Shown one piece after another: positions 8,223 through 16,812 of a stretch of DNA of 49,598 nucleotides (within the stretch, counting starts at the first letter, position 1; each line of letters opens with the position of its first letter). Location: positions 1 to 49,598 of the forward strand of contig NZ_QPIJ01000033.1 in assembly GCF_003336665.1 (NCBI RefSeq). The letters are read 5' to 3'. The notes below the pieces were generated by a model that did not search any database, was not told the DNA's origin, and saw nothing but the letters and a program-made list of their open reading frames with translations. Position numbers and translations under genes: made by a program. The stretch comes from Vreelandella rituensis (lineage in GTDB: Bacteria; Pseudomonadota; Gammaproteobacteria; Pseudomonadales; Halomonadaceae).

Positions 8223-9629
8223 GTGTCCGATGCTGATTCCCCCCGTTTTACCACGTTAGTGTTGCCTTCGGCATTGCTGAGCAACCTGGATTCGTTAGGC
8301 TATCTAGCGATGACCCCGGTTCAGGCCGCCGCGCTGCCCGCAATTCTGGATAAACGCGATGTGATTGCCCAGGCCAAGACCGGTTCAGGCAAGACGGCGG
8401 CCTTCGGCCTGGGGCTGCTTGCAGCCCTGAATCCCGAAAGCTTTGCCGTGCAAGGCCTGGTGCTGTGTCCCACCCGAGAGCTTGCCGACCAGGTAGCCGA
8501 AGAAATTCGCCGCCTGGCGCGGGCCATGCCCAACGTCAAAGTGTTGACCCTGTGCGGCGGAGCGCCGTTCGGCCCGCAGCTGGGGTCACTGGAACACGGT
8601 GCGCATATCGTGGTGGGCACGCCGGGACGCGTGGAGGAGCATTTGCGCAAAGGCTCACTGGACCTTTCGCGCTTGACGATGCTGGTGCTCGATGAAGCGG
8701 ATCGCATGCTGGATATGGGCTTTCAAGCCTCGCTTGAAGCGATCATCGGCCAGACACCGGCCTCGCGGCAGACCTTGATGTTCAGCGCCACCTTTCCCGA
8801 AGACGAGCAGAAAGGCAGTATCCGAGCGATCGCCGCAGGGCTGATGCGTGATCCTCTACGGGTGAAAGTGGAGGAGACCCACGACAGCACCACGATTCGC
8901 CAGCATTTTTACTTGATCGAAAGCGAGGCGGCGCGTTTTGCGGCACTGCGCCAGGTGCTGCTGCATTATCGGCCGGTCTCGACGGTGGTGTTCTGTAATA
9001 CCAAGCGTGAAACCCAGGAAGTGGCCGATGCCCTGAATGAGGCGGGTTTCAGTGCGCTGGCCTTGCATGGTGACCTGGAACAACGTGACCGTGACCGCAC
9101 CTTGGTGCTATTTTCCAACCAGAGCGCTTCTATTCTGGTGGCCACCGATGTCGCCGCCCGAGGGCTGGATATCGCCGAGCTGGATGCGGTCATCAATTAC
9201 CAGATCGCCCGCGACCTGGAAGTGCATGTGCACCGGGTCGGACGCACCGGGCGTGCGGGTGCCAGCGGCGTGGCCTGTACCCTGGTCAGTGAAAAGGAAG
9301 ATTATCGTCTGGGGCTGCTGGGTACATTTCTGGAGCAGCGCCTGACCTGCGAGCCGTTGCCGCCGGTCAAGAATCGTGAGCCGTTCTTTCCGCCGATGGC
9401 GACATTGCAACTGGACGGCGGCAAGAAGGATAAACTTCGCCCCGGCGATATTCTGGGCGCCTTGACCGGTGAACAAGGCATTCGTGGCGATCAGGTGGGC
9501 AGGATAAAAGTGCTGCAGCGTAGTGCCTTCGTGGCGGTCAAACAGGATGCGGTGAACGCCGCGTTGAACAAACTCGCTCAGGATAAACTCAAAGGACGTT
9601 CATTTCGTGTGCGTCGCGTGAGCCGCTGA
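8223..9629 (+). CDS. dbpA: DEAD-box ATP-dependent RNA helicase DbpA
   Basis: 468 residues from a GTG at 8223, close to E. coli DbpA (457). All helicase motifs are present: Q motif (TPVQAAALPAI), Walker A AKTGSGKT, PTRELA, GTPGR, LDEADRML, SAT, ARGLDI and HRVGRTGR. The C-terminal RNA-binding domain (LRPGDILGALTGEQGIRGDQ ... FVAVKQDAVNAAL) is the DbpA domain that recognises hairpin 92 of 23S rRNA. The protein acts in late assembly of the large ribosomal subunit. The frame stays open upstream to an ATG at 8127, but that stretch reads as a hydrophobic sequence not seen in the family, so the GTG (with AGG at 8212-8214) is preferred. Confidence 0.93.
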   Translation: MSDADSPRFTTLVLPSALLSNLDSLGYLAMTPVQAAALPAILDKRDVIAQAKTGSGKTAAFGLGLLAALNPESFAVQGLVLCPTRELADQVAEEIRRLARAMPNVKVLTLCGGAPFGPQLGSLEHGAHIVVGTPGRVEEHLRKGSLDLSRLTMLVLDEADRMLDMGFQASLEAIIGQTPASRQTLMFSATFPEDEQKGSIRAIAAGLMRDPLRVKVEETHDSTTIRQHFYLIESEAARFAALRQVLLHYRPVSTVVFCNTKRETQEVADALNEAGFSALALHGDLEQRDRDRTLVLFSNQSASILVATDVAARGLDIAELDAVINYQIARDLEVHVHRVGRTGRAGASGVACTLVSEKEDYRLGLLGTFLEQRLTCEPLPPVKNREPFFPPMATLQLDGGKKDKLRPGDILGALTGEQGIRGDQVGRIKVLQRSAFVAVKQDAVNAALNKLAQDKLKGRSFRVRRVSR

Positions 9630-9711
9630 TTGCCGCTTATTTACAAGGCTTTGAAAGGCCGCTCCCACACCGTCATTCTCCAAGAACCAAGAGGAACCAA
9701 GACAGCCAGTC

Positions 9712-10572
9712 ATGAAAATACCTAAACGATTACAGCCGCTGGTTGACGACGGCATGATAGACGAAGTGCTGGTGCAGTTGATGAGCGGTAAGGAAGCGCA
9801 GGTTTACGTGGTGCGTTGTGGCGAACAGGTACGCTGCGCCAAGGTGTTCAAGGAAGCCAAGCAGCGCAGTTTCAAGCAGGCGGTGCAGTACCAGGAGGGA
9901 CGCAAGGAGCGCAACAGCCGACGTTCGCGGGCAATGGCGAAAAAGACGCGCTACGGCCAGAAAGAGCAGGAAAAAGCCTGGCTGAACTCGGAAGTGGATG
10001 CCCTGTATCGCCTGGCCGCCGCCGGAGTGCGCGTGCCCGAGCCGTTCGGTTTCGTCGATGGCGTCTTGTTGATGGAGTTGATCAACGACGCCGACGGCTA
10101 CACGGCGCCGCGGCTGGATGACGTCACCTTTACCCCGGAACAGGCCCGTGAGCATTACGCCACGGTACTGCAGGAAGTGGTTCGGATGCTGTGCGCCGGT
10201 TTGATTCACGGCGATCTTTCCGAATTCAACGTTCTGTTCGATGGCCGGGTCCCGGTGATCATCGACCTGCCTCAGGCAGTGGATGCCGCCGGTAACAACG
10301 CCGCCCAGGAAATGCTGGAGCGCGATGTCGATAATATGCGCGATTATTTCGCTCGCTACGCCCCGGAGTTGCTGGAAACGCAATACGCCAAGGAGATCTG
10401 GGCACTTTACGAATCCGGCCAGCTGCATCCGGATAGCGAACTGACCGGTCAATTCGTCCTCGATACCCATATCGCCGACGTGGATGAAGTGCTGGCGGTG
10501 ATCGACGACGCCGAGGAAGAAGAGCTGGATCGACAGGCGCGCATTCACGGCGACGAGGACGACGACGACTGA
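9712..10572 (+). CDS. RIO-type serine/threonine protein kinase
   Basis: 286 residues. The RIO kinase domain spans about residues 20-235: ATP-binding lysine K44 in RCAKVFKEA, a basic segment KERNSRRSRAMAKKTRYG, the catalytic loop LIHGDLSEFNVLF with D168, and the metal-binding IIDLPQAVD with D185. The tail is very acidic (DDAEEEELDRQ, GDEDDDD). RIO1-type kinases in archaea and eukaryotes act in small-subunit ribosome maturation. The role of bacterial members is poorly known. It follows dbpA by 82 bases on the same strand, so a link with ribosome assembly is attractive but only contextual. Start ATG 9712 gives the family N-terminus; AGAGGAA lies about 20 bases upstream, so the Shine-Dalgarno is not ideal. 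Confidence 0.85.
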   Translation: MKIPKRLQPLVDDGMIDEVLVQLMSGKEAQVYVVRCGEQVRCAKVFKEAKQRSFKQAVQYQEGRKERNSRRSRAMAKKTRYGQKEQEKAWLNSEVDALYRLAAAGVRVPEPFGFVDGVLLMELINDADGYTAPRLDDVTFTPEQAREHYATVLQEVVRMLCAGLIHGDLSEFNVLFDGRVPVIIDLPQAVDAAGNNAAQEMLERDVDNMRDYFARYAPELLETQYAKEIWALYESGQLHPDSELTGQFVLDTHIADVDEVLAVIDDAEEEELDRQARIHGDEDDDD

Positions 10573-10618
10573 ACGGTATCGTCAAGCGGTACCGTCGAAT
10601 CGTCTACTGAGAGCTTCT

Positions 10619-12493
10619 ATGCTGGCGCGCGTATTTCATTACTTTGAAAGATTGGTCAATCCCTACCCCGAAGGCGAGGTCAAGACACCGCCATCGGGGT
10701 TGTTTGCCTTCATCCTGCATTTTTCCCGCCCGGTGTTGCCGCTACTGGTGGCGATGTCGTTGCTGACGGCACTGGTTTCCGCCGCCGAGGTGGTGTTTTT
10801 CAGTTACATGGGCGATTTGGTGGATTGGCTTTCGACCGCCGAACGCGAAGGCTTTTTTGCCGACTACGGCTGGCGCCTGGCAGGCATGGCGGCGCTGGTG
10901 ATCGTCGGCTTGCCGCTATTGGTACTCTTGCAGTCGCTGGTCACTCACCAGAGCATTTTCGGCAATTACCCCATGATCGGCCGTTGGCTGTCACACCGGC
11001 ACATGCTGGGGCAGAGCCTGGCATTCTATCAGGACGAGTTTGCCGGGCGGGTGTCACAGAAGGTCATGCAGACCGCGCTTGCGATCCGCGAAACCGTGAC
11101 CAAGCTGATGGATCTGATGGTGTATGCCCTGGTCTATTTCAGTGGCGCGATGATCCTGCTGGGGCGAGCGGACATGTGGCTGGTGTTGCCGCTGGTACTT
11201 TGGCTGGTGGGATATCTGCTGATCATGCGGGTATTCGTGCCGCGTCTGCGCGATATCTCCATGGCCCAGGCCGACGCCCGCGCCCAGATGACCGGGCGGG
11301 TGGTCGACAGCTACAGCAATATCCAGACGCTCAAGCTGTTCGCCGATACCCAGCGCGAACAGGCCTATGCCCGGGATGCCATGGAAGGTTTCATGCAAAC
11401 CGTGCATCGCCAGATGCGCCTGGTGACCCGCATGTCGGTGAGTTTGACCCTGCTCAACTCCTTACTCCTGACTGGCACCGCCGCCATGGCCATCGGTGCC
11501 TGGTATTTCGAGGCGATCTCGCTTGGGGTGCTGGCCGTTTCCATTGCCCTGGTGATGCGTATACGTTTTATGTCCGACTGGATTCTGTGGGAAGTGGCTG
11601 GACTATTCGAGAACATCGGCACGGTGCAGGACGGCATGAATACCATTGCCCGAGACCCCGAGGTAAAAGACGTTCCTGACGCCGATACGCTGCGTGTCAC
11701 ACAGGGCGAGATTCGCTTCGAGTCGCTATGCTTCGAATATGCCCAGGCGAAAGGGGAAACCCGGCGTGTCTTCGACGGACTGGACCTGACTATCTCACCG
11801 GGAGAGAAAGTCGGTTTGATCGGGCGTTCCGGGGCGGGCAAATCGACCCTGGCCAACCTGCTGCTGCGTTTTTACGATCTTCAGGGCGGGCGGATTCTGA
11901 TCGACGGCCAGGATATCGCCAAGGTGACGCAGACATCTCTGCGTCATCAGATTGGCATGGTCACCCAGGATACCTCGCTGTTGCACCGCTCGCTGCGTGA
12001 CAATATCCGCTATGGCAGCCCCCATGCCGATGATGAGGCCGTCTGGGAAGCTGTTTGTCGTGCGCATGCCGACAGCTTCATCAATGAGCTGGTCGACCCC
12101 AAGGGGCGGCGTGGCCTGGATGCGCATGTGGGCGAGCGTGGGGTGAAGCTCTCCGGGGGCCAGCGTCAACGTATCGCTATCGCCAGGGTGCTGCTCAAGA
12201 ACGCTCCGATACTGGTGCTGGACGAAGCGACCTCGGCTCTCGATTCCGAAGTCGAAGCTGCCATTCAGGAACAGCTGGATACCTTGATGGAAGGCAAGAC
12301 GGTGATCGCCATTGCTCACCGGCTTTCGACGATCGCCATGCTTGACCGCCTGGTGGTGGTGGATGAAGGGCGCATCGTGGAAACCGGCACGCATCAGCAA
12401 TTGTTGGCCCGGGATGGCATCTACGCCGCATTATGGTGGCGGCAGTCCGGCGGTTTTCTGGGGGTGGATGTCGCCACTGAAGCGGCGCCTTGA
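10619..12493 (+). CDS. ABC transporter, fused permease and ATPase (MsbA/MDR type)
   Basis: 624 residues. The N-terminal half has six predicted membrane helices. The C-terminal half is a complete ATPase: Walker A GRSGAGKST, Q-loop VTQDTSLLHRS, signature LSGGQRQRIAIARVLL, Walker B ILVLDEATSALDSE and the switch His in AIAHRLSTIA. It works as a homodimeric exporter in the inner membrane. The domain order and the LHRSLRDNIRYG stretch match the half-transporter exporters of the MsbA/multidrug group. The substrate (lipid, drug or peptide) cannot be told. It begins 46 bases after the RIO kinase, and a short inverted repeat ACGGTA/TACCGT (10573-10595) lies in between, so co-transcription is possible. 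Confidence 0.9.
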   Translation: MLARVFHYFERLVNPYPEGEVKTPPSGLFAFILHFSRPVLPLLVAMSLLTALVSAAEVVFFSYMGDLVDWLSTAEREGFFADYGWRLAGMAALVIVGLPLLVLLQSLVTHQSIFGNYPMIGRWLSHRHMLGQSLAFYQDEFAGRVSQKVMQTALAIRETVTKLMDLMVYALVYFSGAMILLGRADMWLVLPLVLWLVGYLLIMRVFVPRLRDISMAQADARAQMTGRVVDSYSNIQTLKLFADTQREQAYARDAMEGFMQTVHRQMRLVTRMSVSLTLLNSLLLTGTAAMAIGAWYFEAISLGVLAVSIALVMRIRFMSDWILWEVAGLFENIGTVQDGMNTIARDPEVKDVPDADTLRVTQGEIRFESLCFEYAQAKGETRRVFDGLDLTISPGEKVGLIGRSGAGKSTLANLLLRFYDLQGGRILIDGQDIAKVTQTSLRHQIGMVTQDTSLLHRSLRDNIRYGSPHADDEAVWEAVCRAHADSFINELVDPKGRRGLDAHVGERGVKLSGGQRQRIAIARVLLKNAPILVLDEATSALDSEVEAAIQEQLDTLMEGKTVIAIAHRLSTIAMLDRLVVVDEGRIVETGTHQQLLARDGIYAALWWRQSGGFLGVDVATEAAP

Positions 12494-12524
12494 TGGGCGA
12501 AGGGCTTATTCGTCTGCTAATGTC

Positions 12525-12553
12525 TTGACAGCAATTGGCCAATTTGCCAATTC
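12525..12553 (+). promoter_or_regulatory. Promoter with overlapping palindrome upstream of the MDR gene
   Basis: TTGACA at 12525-12530 is a perfect -35 hexamer. Directly after it lies the perfect 12-bp palindrome AATTGGCCAATT (12533-12544), which overlaps a second inverted repeat TTGGC-caattt-GCCAA (12535-12550). The -10 at the right spacing (CAATTC, 12548-12553) is weak. An operator placed between -35 and -10 would suit a repressor such as a TetR or MarR protein, but no regulator gene is adjacent. The repeats are visible in the sequence; the regulation is inference. Confidence 0.4.
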
Positions 12554-12594
12554 GCCGATGCATCAAGCCAACGTGCACAACCAAGGAGCTTGCG

Positions 12595-13602
12595 ATGAAA
12601 GCGGTAACCCTGAAACAACCCGGTGGGCTGGATAACCTTCAGCTTCAGGATACCCCGGCGCCGGGCGAACCCGGCCCTGGCGAGATACGTGTGCGTATTC
12701 ACGCCAGTTCGCTCAACTTTCATGATTACGCGGTGGTGGCGGGGATGATCCCTACCGAAGAAGGCCGCATTCCGATGTCCGATGGTGCCGGTGTGGTGGA
12801 GGCCGTGGGCGAGGGCGTGGAAGAATTCGCGGTAGGCGATGCGGTGGTGTCGACCTTCTTCCCGCACTGGCTGGAAGGCCCCGCCCGGGTGGGTAACTTT
12901 GCCACCACCCCGGGTGACGGCGTAGACGGCTACGCTCGCGAGCAGGTGATTCATCCGGTCGAGTGGTTTACTCATCAGCCCAAGGGCTACAGCCATGCTG
13001 AATCCGCCACCCTGACCACGGCGGGCCTGACCGCCTGGCGTGCGCTGGTAGTGGACGGTGGCCTGAAAGCAGGGGATAGCGTGCTGGTATTGGGCACCGG
13101 CGGTGTGTCGATATTCGCCCTGCAATTCGCTCGAATGATGGGTGCGCGGGTAATTGCCACTTCCTCTTCAGATGCCAAGATCGAGCGGCTGAAGGAGCTG
13201 GGTGCCGAGCATACGCTCAACTATAAAAACGAGCCTGAGTGGGGCAAGAAGGTCAAGGAGCTGACCAATGGACGTGGGGTGGACCATGTGATTGAAGTTG
13301 GCGGCCCGGGCACCTTGCCGCAATCTATCGATGCAGTGCGGATCGGCGGACATATTGCCTTGATTGGCATTCTCACCGGGCGTGAGGGCGAGATTCCCAC
13401 TGCCAAGCTGATGGCCAAGCAGGCGCGCTTGCAGGGCCTGATCGTGGGTAGCCGGCGTAACCAGCAGGAAATGATTCGGGCGATTGACGCCACCGACATG
13501 CATCCGGTTATCGACCGGCGTTTCTCGTTGGAAGATATTGCGGATGCATTTCGCTATGAAGAAGCCGGGCGACACTTCGGCAAGATCTGCCTGGAGTTCT
13601 GA
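12595..13602 (+). CDS. Medium-chain dehydrogenase/reductase, zinc-independent type
   Basis: 335 residues. The N-terminal GroES-like domain (GPGEIRVRIHASSLNFHDYA) is followed by a Rossmann domain with VLVLGTGGVSIFALQFARMM and the segment ARVIATSSSDAKIERLKELG. The four-cysteine structural zinc lobe and the usual catalytic zinc cysteine are absent, which places it with quinone-reductase/enoyl-reductase-like MDR proteins rather than zinc alcohol dehydrogenases. It probably reduces an aldehyde, quinone or enone with NAD(P)H in the cytoplasm. Start ATG 12595 has a strong AAGGAG at 12582-12587. A TTGACA box and a 12-bp palindrome lie upstream (see separate entry). Confidence 0.88.
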   Translation: MKAVTLKQPGGLDNLQLQDTPAPGEPGPGEIRVRIHASSLNFHDYAVVAGMIPTEEGRIPMSDGAGVVEAVGEGVEEFAVGDAVVSTFFPHWLEGPARVGNFATTPGDGVDGYAREQVIHPVEWFTHQPKGYSHAESATLTTAGLTAWRALVVDGGLKAGDSVLVLGTGGVSIFALQFARMMGARVIATSSSDAKIERLKELGAEHTLNYKNEPEWGKKVKELTNGRGVDHVIEVGGPGTLPQSIDAVRIGGHIALIGILTGREGEIPTAKLMAKQARLQGLIVGSRRNQQEMIRAIDATDMHPVIDRRFSLEDIADAFRYEEAGRHFGKICLEF

Positions 13603-13632
13603 TCTCACGCTATCTCACACTACGAGGGCGTA

Positions 13633-13899
13633 TCAGTCCTGAAGACGGCTGTAAACCACGCCCTTGATTTCCACTTCATAGATATCCTTGTAAGGCACGG
13701 TGATTCCCTCCACATCCCCGGGTTCGCCGTGGCTATGTTTCAGGTCGGTTTCTGGAATCACTTTCACTCCCATGAACCCCACATGCTGTATTCGGGCACT
13801 GAGCCGGTTGCCGTCATGCTCCACCAGTACACGCTCTCCGGCAAAACATTTTTCCAGCTTGGCATGAAGTTCTTTCTCGGTGACATGGACGATACTCAT
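13633..13899 (-). CDS. Unknown 88-residue protein
   Basis: 88 residues, soluble, no signal peptide or membrane segment. It reads as a small alternating beta-rich protein (VLVEHDGNRLSARIQHVGFM, ITVPYKDIYEVEIKGVVY), perhaps a single SH3-like or Tudor-like barrel. I do not recognise the family. GGAGGGAA lies just before the ATG at 13899, so translation is well supported. It is convergent with the MDR gene (30 bases apart) and about 100 bases upstream, on the same strand, is the end of the YebC-family gene. No function is suggested. Confidence 0.75.
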   Translation of the reverse strand: MSIVHVTEKELHAKLEKCFAGERVLVEHDGNRLSARIQHVGFMGVKVIPETDLKHSHGEPGDVEGITVPYKDIYEVEIKGVVYSRLQD

Positions 13900-13998
13900 G
13901 AGTTCCCTCCTGCATTAATCAGCGACGGTATGTTATTTATCGAGAAATCAGCGGAGTTCTATAAACACTGCACACCGATGCAAGATATATACATTTAG

Positions 13999-14760
13999 TT
14001 ACCCGTCCAATCTAAGCGTAGCGCAACGTTCATTGATTGTCGTCGGTAGTTCCGCGCTGTGATAGACATTCTGGACATCGTCGAGCTCGTTGAGCATGCC
14101 CAGCAGCTTTTCAAAAACCGCGACATCATCGCCTTCCAGGGCGGTGGTGGTCTGGGGCAGGAACTGAATCTCGTCGACCTCGAAATCGATATCACCGAAG
14201 GTTTCCAGCAGCGCCTGCTTGGCTTTGGCGTAGTCGGTATGCGGGGCGAAGACGGTGATACGCCCGTCTTCCTGTTCGATATCGGTGACGTCCACATCCG
14301 CTTCCATCAACGCTTCGAGCACGGCTTCTTCATCACTTCCGGCAAACGAGAAGATGGCGCAGTGATCGAACATGTGGCTGACGGTACCGGGCGTGCCGAT
14401 TTTGCTCTTGGTCTTGGTAAAGCAGCCGCGCACGTCACCGAAGGTACGGTTGGGGTTATCGGTCAGACATTCGACGATCACCATGGCATTGCCCGGCCCG
14501 AAACCTTCGTACCGCGCCGGTGAGAAGTCTTCGCCGCCGGCGCCGCTGGCCTTGTCCAGCGCTTTATCGATCACGTGCGAAGGTACTTGGTCTTTCTTGG
14601 CACGCTCGATCAGGCCGCGCAGGGCCAAATTGCCATTGGGATCGCTGCCGCCGGCTTTGGCGGTAACGTAAATCTCACGGCCGTACTTGCTGTACACCTT
14701 GGTTTTGGCGTCGGCCGTCTTGGCCATGGATTCCTTGCGGTTCTGAAATGCCCTACCCAT
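13999..14760 (-). CDS. YebC/PmpR-family protein (YeeN subgroup)
   Basis: 253 residues. The family signature is seen at the N-terminus ([20 protein letters not shown], then [20 protein letters not shown]) and in the middle ([40 protein letters not shown]). YebC proteins were long annotated as transcription regulators. Recent work connects the TACO1/YebC family with relief of ribosome stalling. The sequence resembles the YeeN branch rather than the canonical YebC near ruvC, and no ruv genes are here. AGGACAG sits upstream of ATG 14760. The gene is divergent from the LysE-type exporter. Confidence 0.9.
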   Translation of the reverse strand: MGRAFQNRKESMAKTADAKTKVYSKYGREIYVTAKAGGSDPNGNLALRGLIERAKKDQVPSHVIDKALDKASGAGGEDFSPARYEGFGPGNAMVIVECLTDNPNRTFGDVRGCFTKTKSKIGTPGTVSHMFDHCAIFSFAGSDEEAVLEALMEADVDVTDIEQEDGRITVFAPHTDYAKAKQALLETFGDIDFEVDEIQFLPQTTTALEGDDVAVFEKLLGMLNELDDVQNVYHSAELPTTINERCATLRLDG

Positions 14761-14974
14761 GTTACTGTCCTGTGCTGGTCGTGCCTGCCCCTATGAGGGC
14801 CTCACGCTCGTCGAGAAAAAGACAAATATTACCCAACACAATACCATGCTAACAGCGTTATTTACCTGTCATGGCGACCCTTATGCGGCTTATCGCTTAC
14901 ACTGGGTGGCGTTTTTTGGCGGCAATGGTCGAGCGTCTATATCGCGCCTTGGGCGCATCAACAGGAGGGCTTGA

Positions 14975-15592
14975 ATGGCATTTTCACTTTGGTTGTCGTT
15001 AGTCGCGATCTGCATGATGGGGGCGATGTCGCCAGGACCTAGCCTGGCGCTGGTGCTTCGCCATACGCTTGGCGGCGGCCGCGTGCCCGGTGTGGTGGCT
15101 GCATTGTTTCATGCCTTGGGTGTCGGGTTTTACGCGCTACTCACCGTCTGGGGATTGGGCAAGTTGATCGTGCAATTTCCGCTATTATTTCAGTTGATCA
15201 CTTGGGGTGGCGCGGCGTATCTGGCATGGCTCGGGGTCAAGGCGTTGCGTGCCGGAAAAGGCGGGGCGATGCATCCCGGCCAAGTCATCAGCACCAATGG
15301 CCAGGCGGCTCGGGAAGGCGTGCTGGTAGCGCTGGGTAATCCTAAACTGATTCTGTTTTTCGTCGCCTTGTTGAGTCAGTTCGTCACGCCGGACATGAGC
15401 ATGACGGCCAAGGTAATTATCGTATCGACAGCCATGATCATCGACGGAGGCTGGTATGTGCTGGTGGCGGTGGCTCTGTCGCATTCGCGGGTGCTGCCCT
15501 GGCTGCAGCAACGGGCGCACTGGATCAACCGTATCACCGGCGTGCTATTGATCGCCCTGGCGCTACGGGTAATCGCCGGCCCCTTGGTTTAA
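14975..15592 (+). CDS. LysE/RhtB-family amino-acid exporter
   Basis: 205 residues with six predicted membrane helices. The N-terminal motif MMGAMSPGPSLALVLRHTLG and the segment WGGAAYLAWLGVKALRAG are typical of the LysE/RhtB family, which exports amino acids such as homoserine, threonine, leucine or lysine across the inner membrane by proton exchange. The substrate cannot be read from sequence. AGGAGGG at 14962-14968 places the start at ATG 14975. It is divergent from the YebC-family gene; the 214 bases between hold no other gene. Confidence 0.9.
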   Translation: MAFSLWLSLVAICMMGAMSPGPSLALVLRHTLGGGRVPGVVAALFHALGVGFYALLTVWGLGKLIVQFPLLFQLITWGGAAYLAWLGVKALRAGKGGAMHPGQVISTNGQAAREGVLVALGNPKLILFFVALLSQFVTPDMSMTAKVIIVSTAMIIDGGWYVLVAVALSHSRVLPWLQQRAHWINRITGVLLIALALRVIAGPLV

Positions 15593-15709
15593 GCGTTGCG
15601 CTGGCGCTTGGTCGGCACTCATGGCAAGGTTGATAACAGTAGATCGATATTGATGTTGAAGTGGATAAAGAGCCACCTCGTTGTACCGCGGCCTGTAGTG
15701 GGAGTAACC

Positions 15710-16195
15710 ATGGCGATTCATGATCACGTTTGCTACACCCACCAGGGAGAACCCTTCAATTTGCATGCCTTGCGCGGGCAGGTACTGTTGGTGGTCAATG
15801 TCGCCAGTAAATGCGGTTTCACTCCCCAGTTAAAAGAGCTCGAGAAACTTTATCTACAGTATCGCGATCACGGTTTTACCGTGCTGGGGTTTCCCTGCAA
15901 CCAGTTCGGCCATCAGTCACCGGAAAGTGCGGAAGAGTTCTGTGCCTTCGGAGAAACAAAGTACGGGGTGACCTTTCCATTGATGGAAAAGGTCAAGGTC
16001 AATGGCCGGGAGACGCATCCGTTGTTTGCCGAGCTCAAGAACGCCGCCCCGGGCGTACTGGGTAGCAAGGCCATCAAATGGAATTTCACCAAATTTCTGG
16101 TGGCTCGCGATGGCCGGGTAATTGCGCGCTTCAGCCCTCGCGACCATGGCCTGCCCCTGCGAGAAGCCTTGGAAAAGGCCTTGGAAGAACATTGA
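15710..16195 (+). CDS. Glutathione peroxidase family thiol peroxidase
   Basis: 161 residues, the whole fold. The peroxidatic Cys35 is in VNVASKCGFTP. The second and third catalytic-site motifs are GFPCNQFGHQ and KWNFTKFLV. It is a cysteine rather than a selenocysteine enzyme, probably thioredoxin- or glutathione-linked, acting on peroxides in the cytoplasm. The frame is open upstream to 15596, but the family N-terminus and GGAG at 15700-15703 support ATG 15710. It lies 117 bases after the exporter on the same strand. Together with katE and the AhpD-like gene it adds to the peroxide-defence genes of the window. Confidence 0.92.
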   Translation: MAIHDHVCYTHQGEPFNLHALRGQVLLVVNVASKCGFTPQLKELEKLYLQYRDHGFTVLGFPCNQFGHQSPESAEEFCAFGETKYGVTFPLMEKVKVNGRETHPLFAELKNAAPGVLGSKAIKWNFTKFLVARDGRVIARFSPRDHGLPLREALEKALEEH

Positions 16196-16224
16196 CGCTT
16201 GAAGATGCTTGACCGACCCGCTTC

Positions 16225-16614
16225 TTAGTGTGGAAGTTCTCCGCGAGCCACCATCACTCGCCCCATCAACTCGTTCCAGCGGTGACGCACCATCATGGTG
16301 GTCAATCCTGAAAACAGCGCCCAGCTCTTGCGCCGCCAGCCGGTCAACTTGATGTTGTGAGTGACCAACTGCTGCATCAGTTTACGGTCATCGAATTTTC
16401 GCCATTCGCTGGCCACCGACATCTGATGACGCGACATGACAGGGGCCATTTCCAGGCGGAACATCCATTCCAGTTCTTGCAGCGTCATTTCGTGAGCCTC
16501 GATGACCGCCACCATATGGGCGTAACCGCGTTCACCGGGCTCCTTGTCCAGCCAAAGCGGTGCCAGCGCCAGCCATAGCTCACCACGCTCATCTACCAGT
16601 TGCTGTGCGTTCAT
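16225..16614 (-). CDS. DUF7079-like protein of unknown function
   Basis: 129 residues, soluble, rich in tryptophan and methionine. The core LWLALAPLWLDKE ... LEMAPVMSRHQMSVASEWRK resembles a small family of uncharacterised proteins (my best match from memory is DUF7079, whose members carry a related APV...SVAGEW block). It is convergent with the glutathione peroxidase gene (29 bases apart) and divergent from fabV. No catalytic motif is visible. The call is by resemblance only. Confidence 0.65.
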   Translation of the reverse strand: MNAQQLVDERGELWLALAPLWLDKEPGERGYAHMVAVIEAHEMTLQELEWMFRLEMAPVMSRHQMSVASEWRKFDDRKLMQQLVTHNIKLTGWRRKSWALFSGLTTMMVRHRWNELMGRVMVARGELPH

Positions 16615-16747
16615 CGTCGCCTCTGTTGTTCACCGGACCTGGCTTTGGGAGCCAAGGCGCCATCGTGCCGCGAAAGTCGATTTGGCTCAAGGGCGGACAC
16701 CACGGCCAAGGCTCGCTAGAATGGTGCCTATTCCACTGTCTGCTTAC

Positions 16748-16801
16748 TATTGTCCAACCGTTATTGTCCAATTAGCGTCTTCTACCGACTACTTACTATT
16801 G
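16748..16801 (+). repeat. Direct repeats upstream of fabV
   Basis: TATTGTCCAA occurs twice, at 16748-16757 and 16762-16771 (14 bases apart), and CTTACTATTG occurs at 16743-16752 and again at 16792-16801, the latter running into the fabV Shine-Dalgarno. Spacing just upstream of a start codon suggests a regulator site, but I recognise no known operator. The repeats could also be simple local duplication. Confidence 0.45.
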
Positions 16802-16812
16802 AGAGGTTTTGC

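Noticed and set aside
9730..10548. Minus-strand open frame opposite the RIO kinase
   Set aside because: Antisense shadow; the RIO kinase motifs on the plus strand are complete.
10573..10595. Inverted repeat ACGGTA/TACCGT between the RIO kinase and ABC transporter genes
   Set aside because: Only six base pairs with an 11-base loop and no T-run; too weak to call a terminator.
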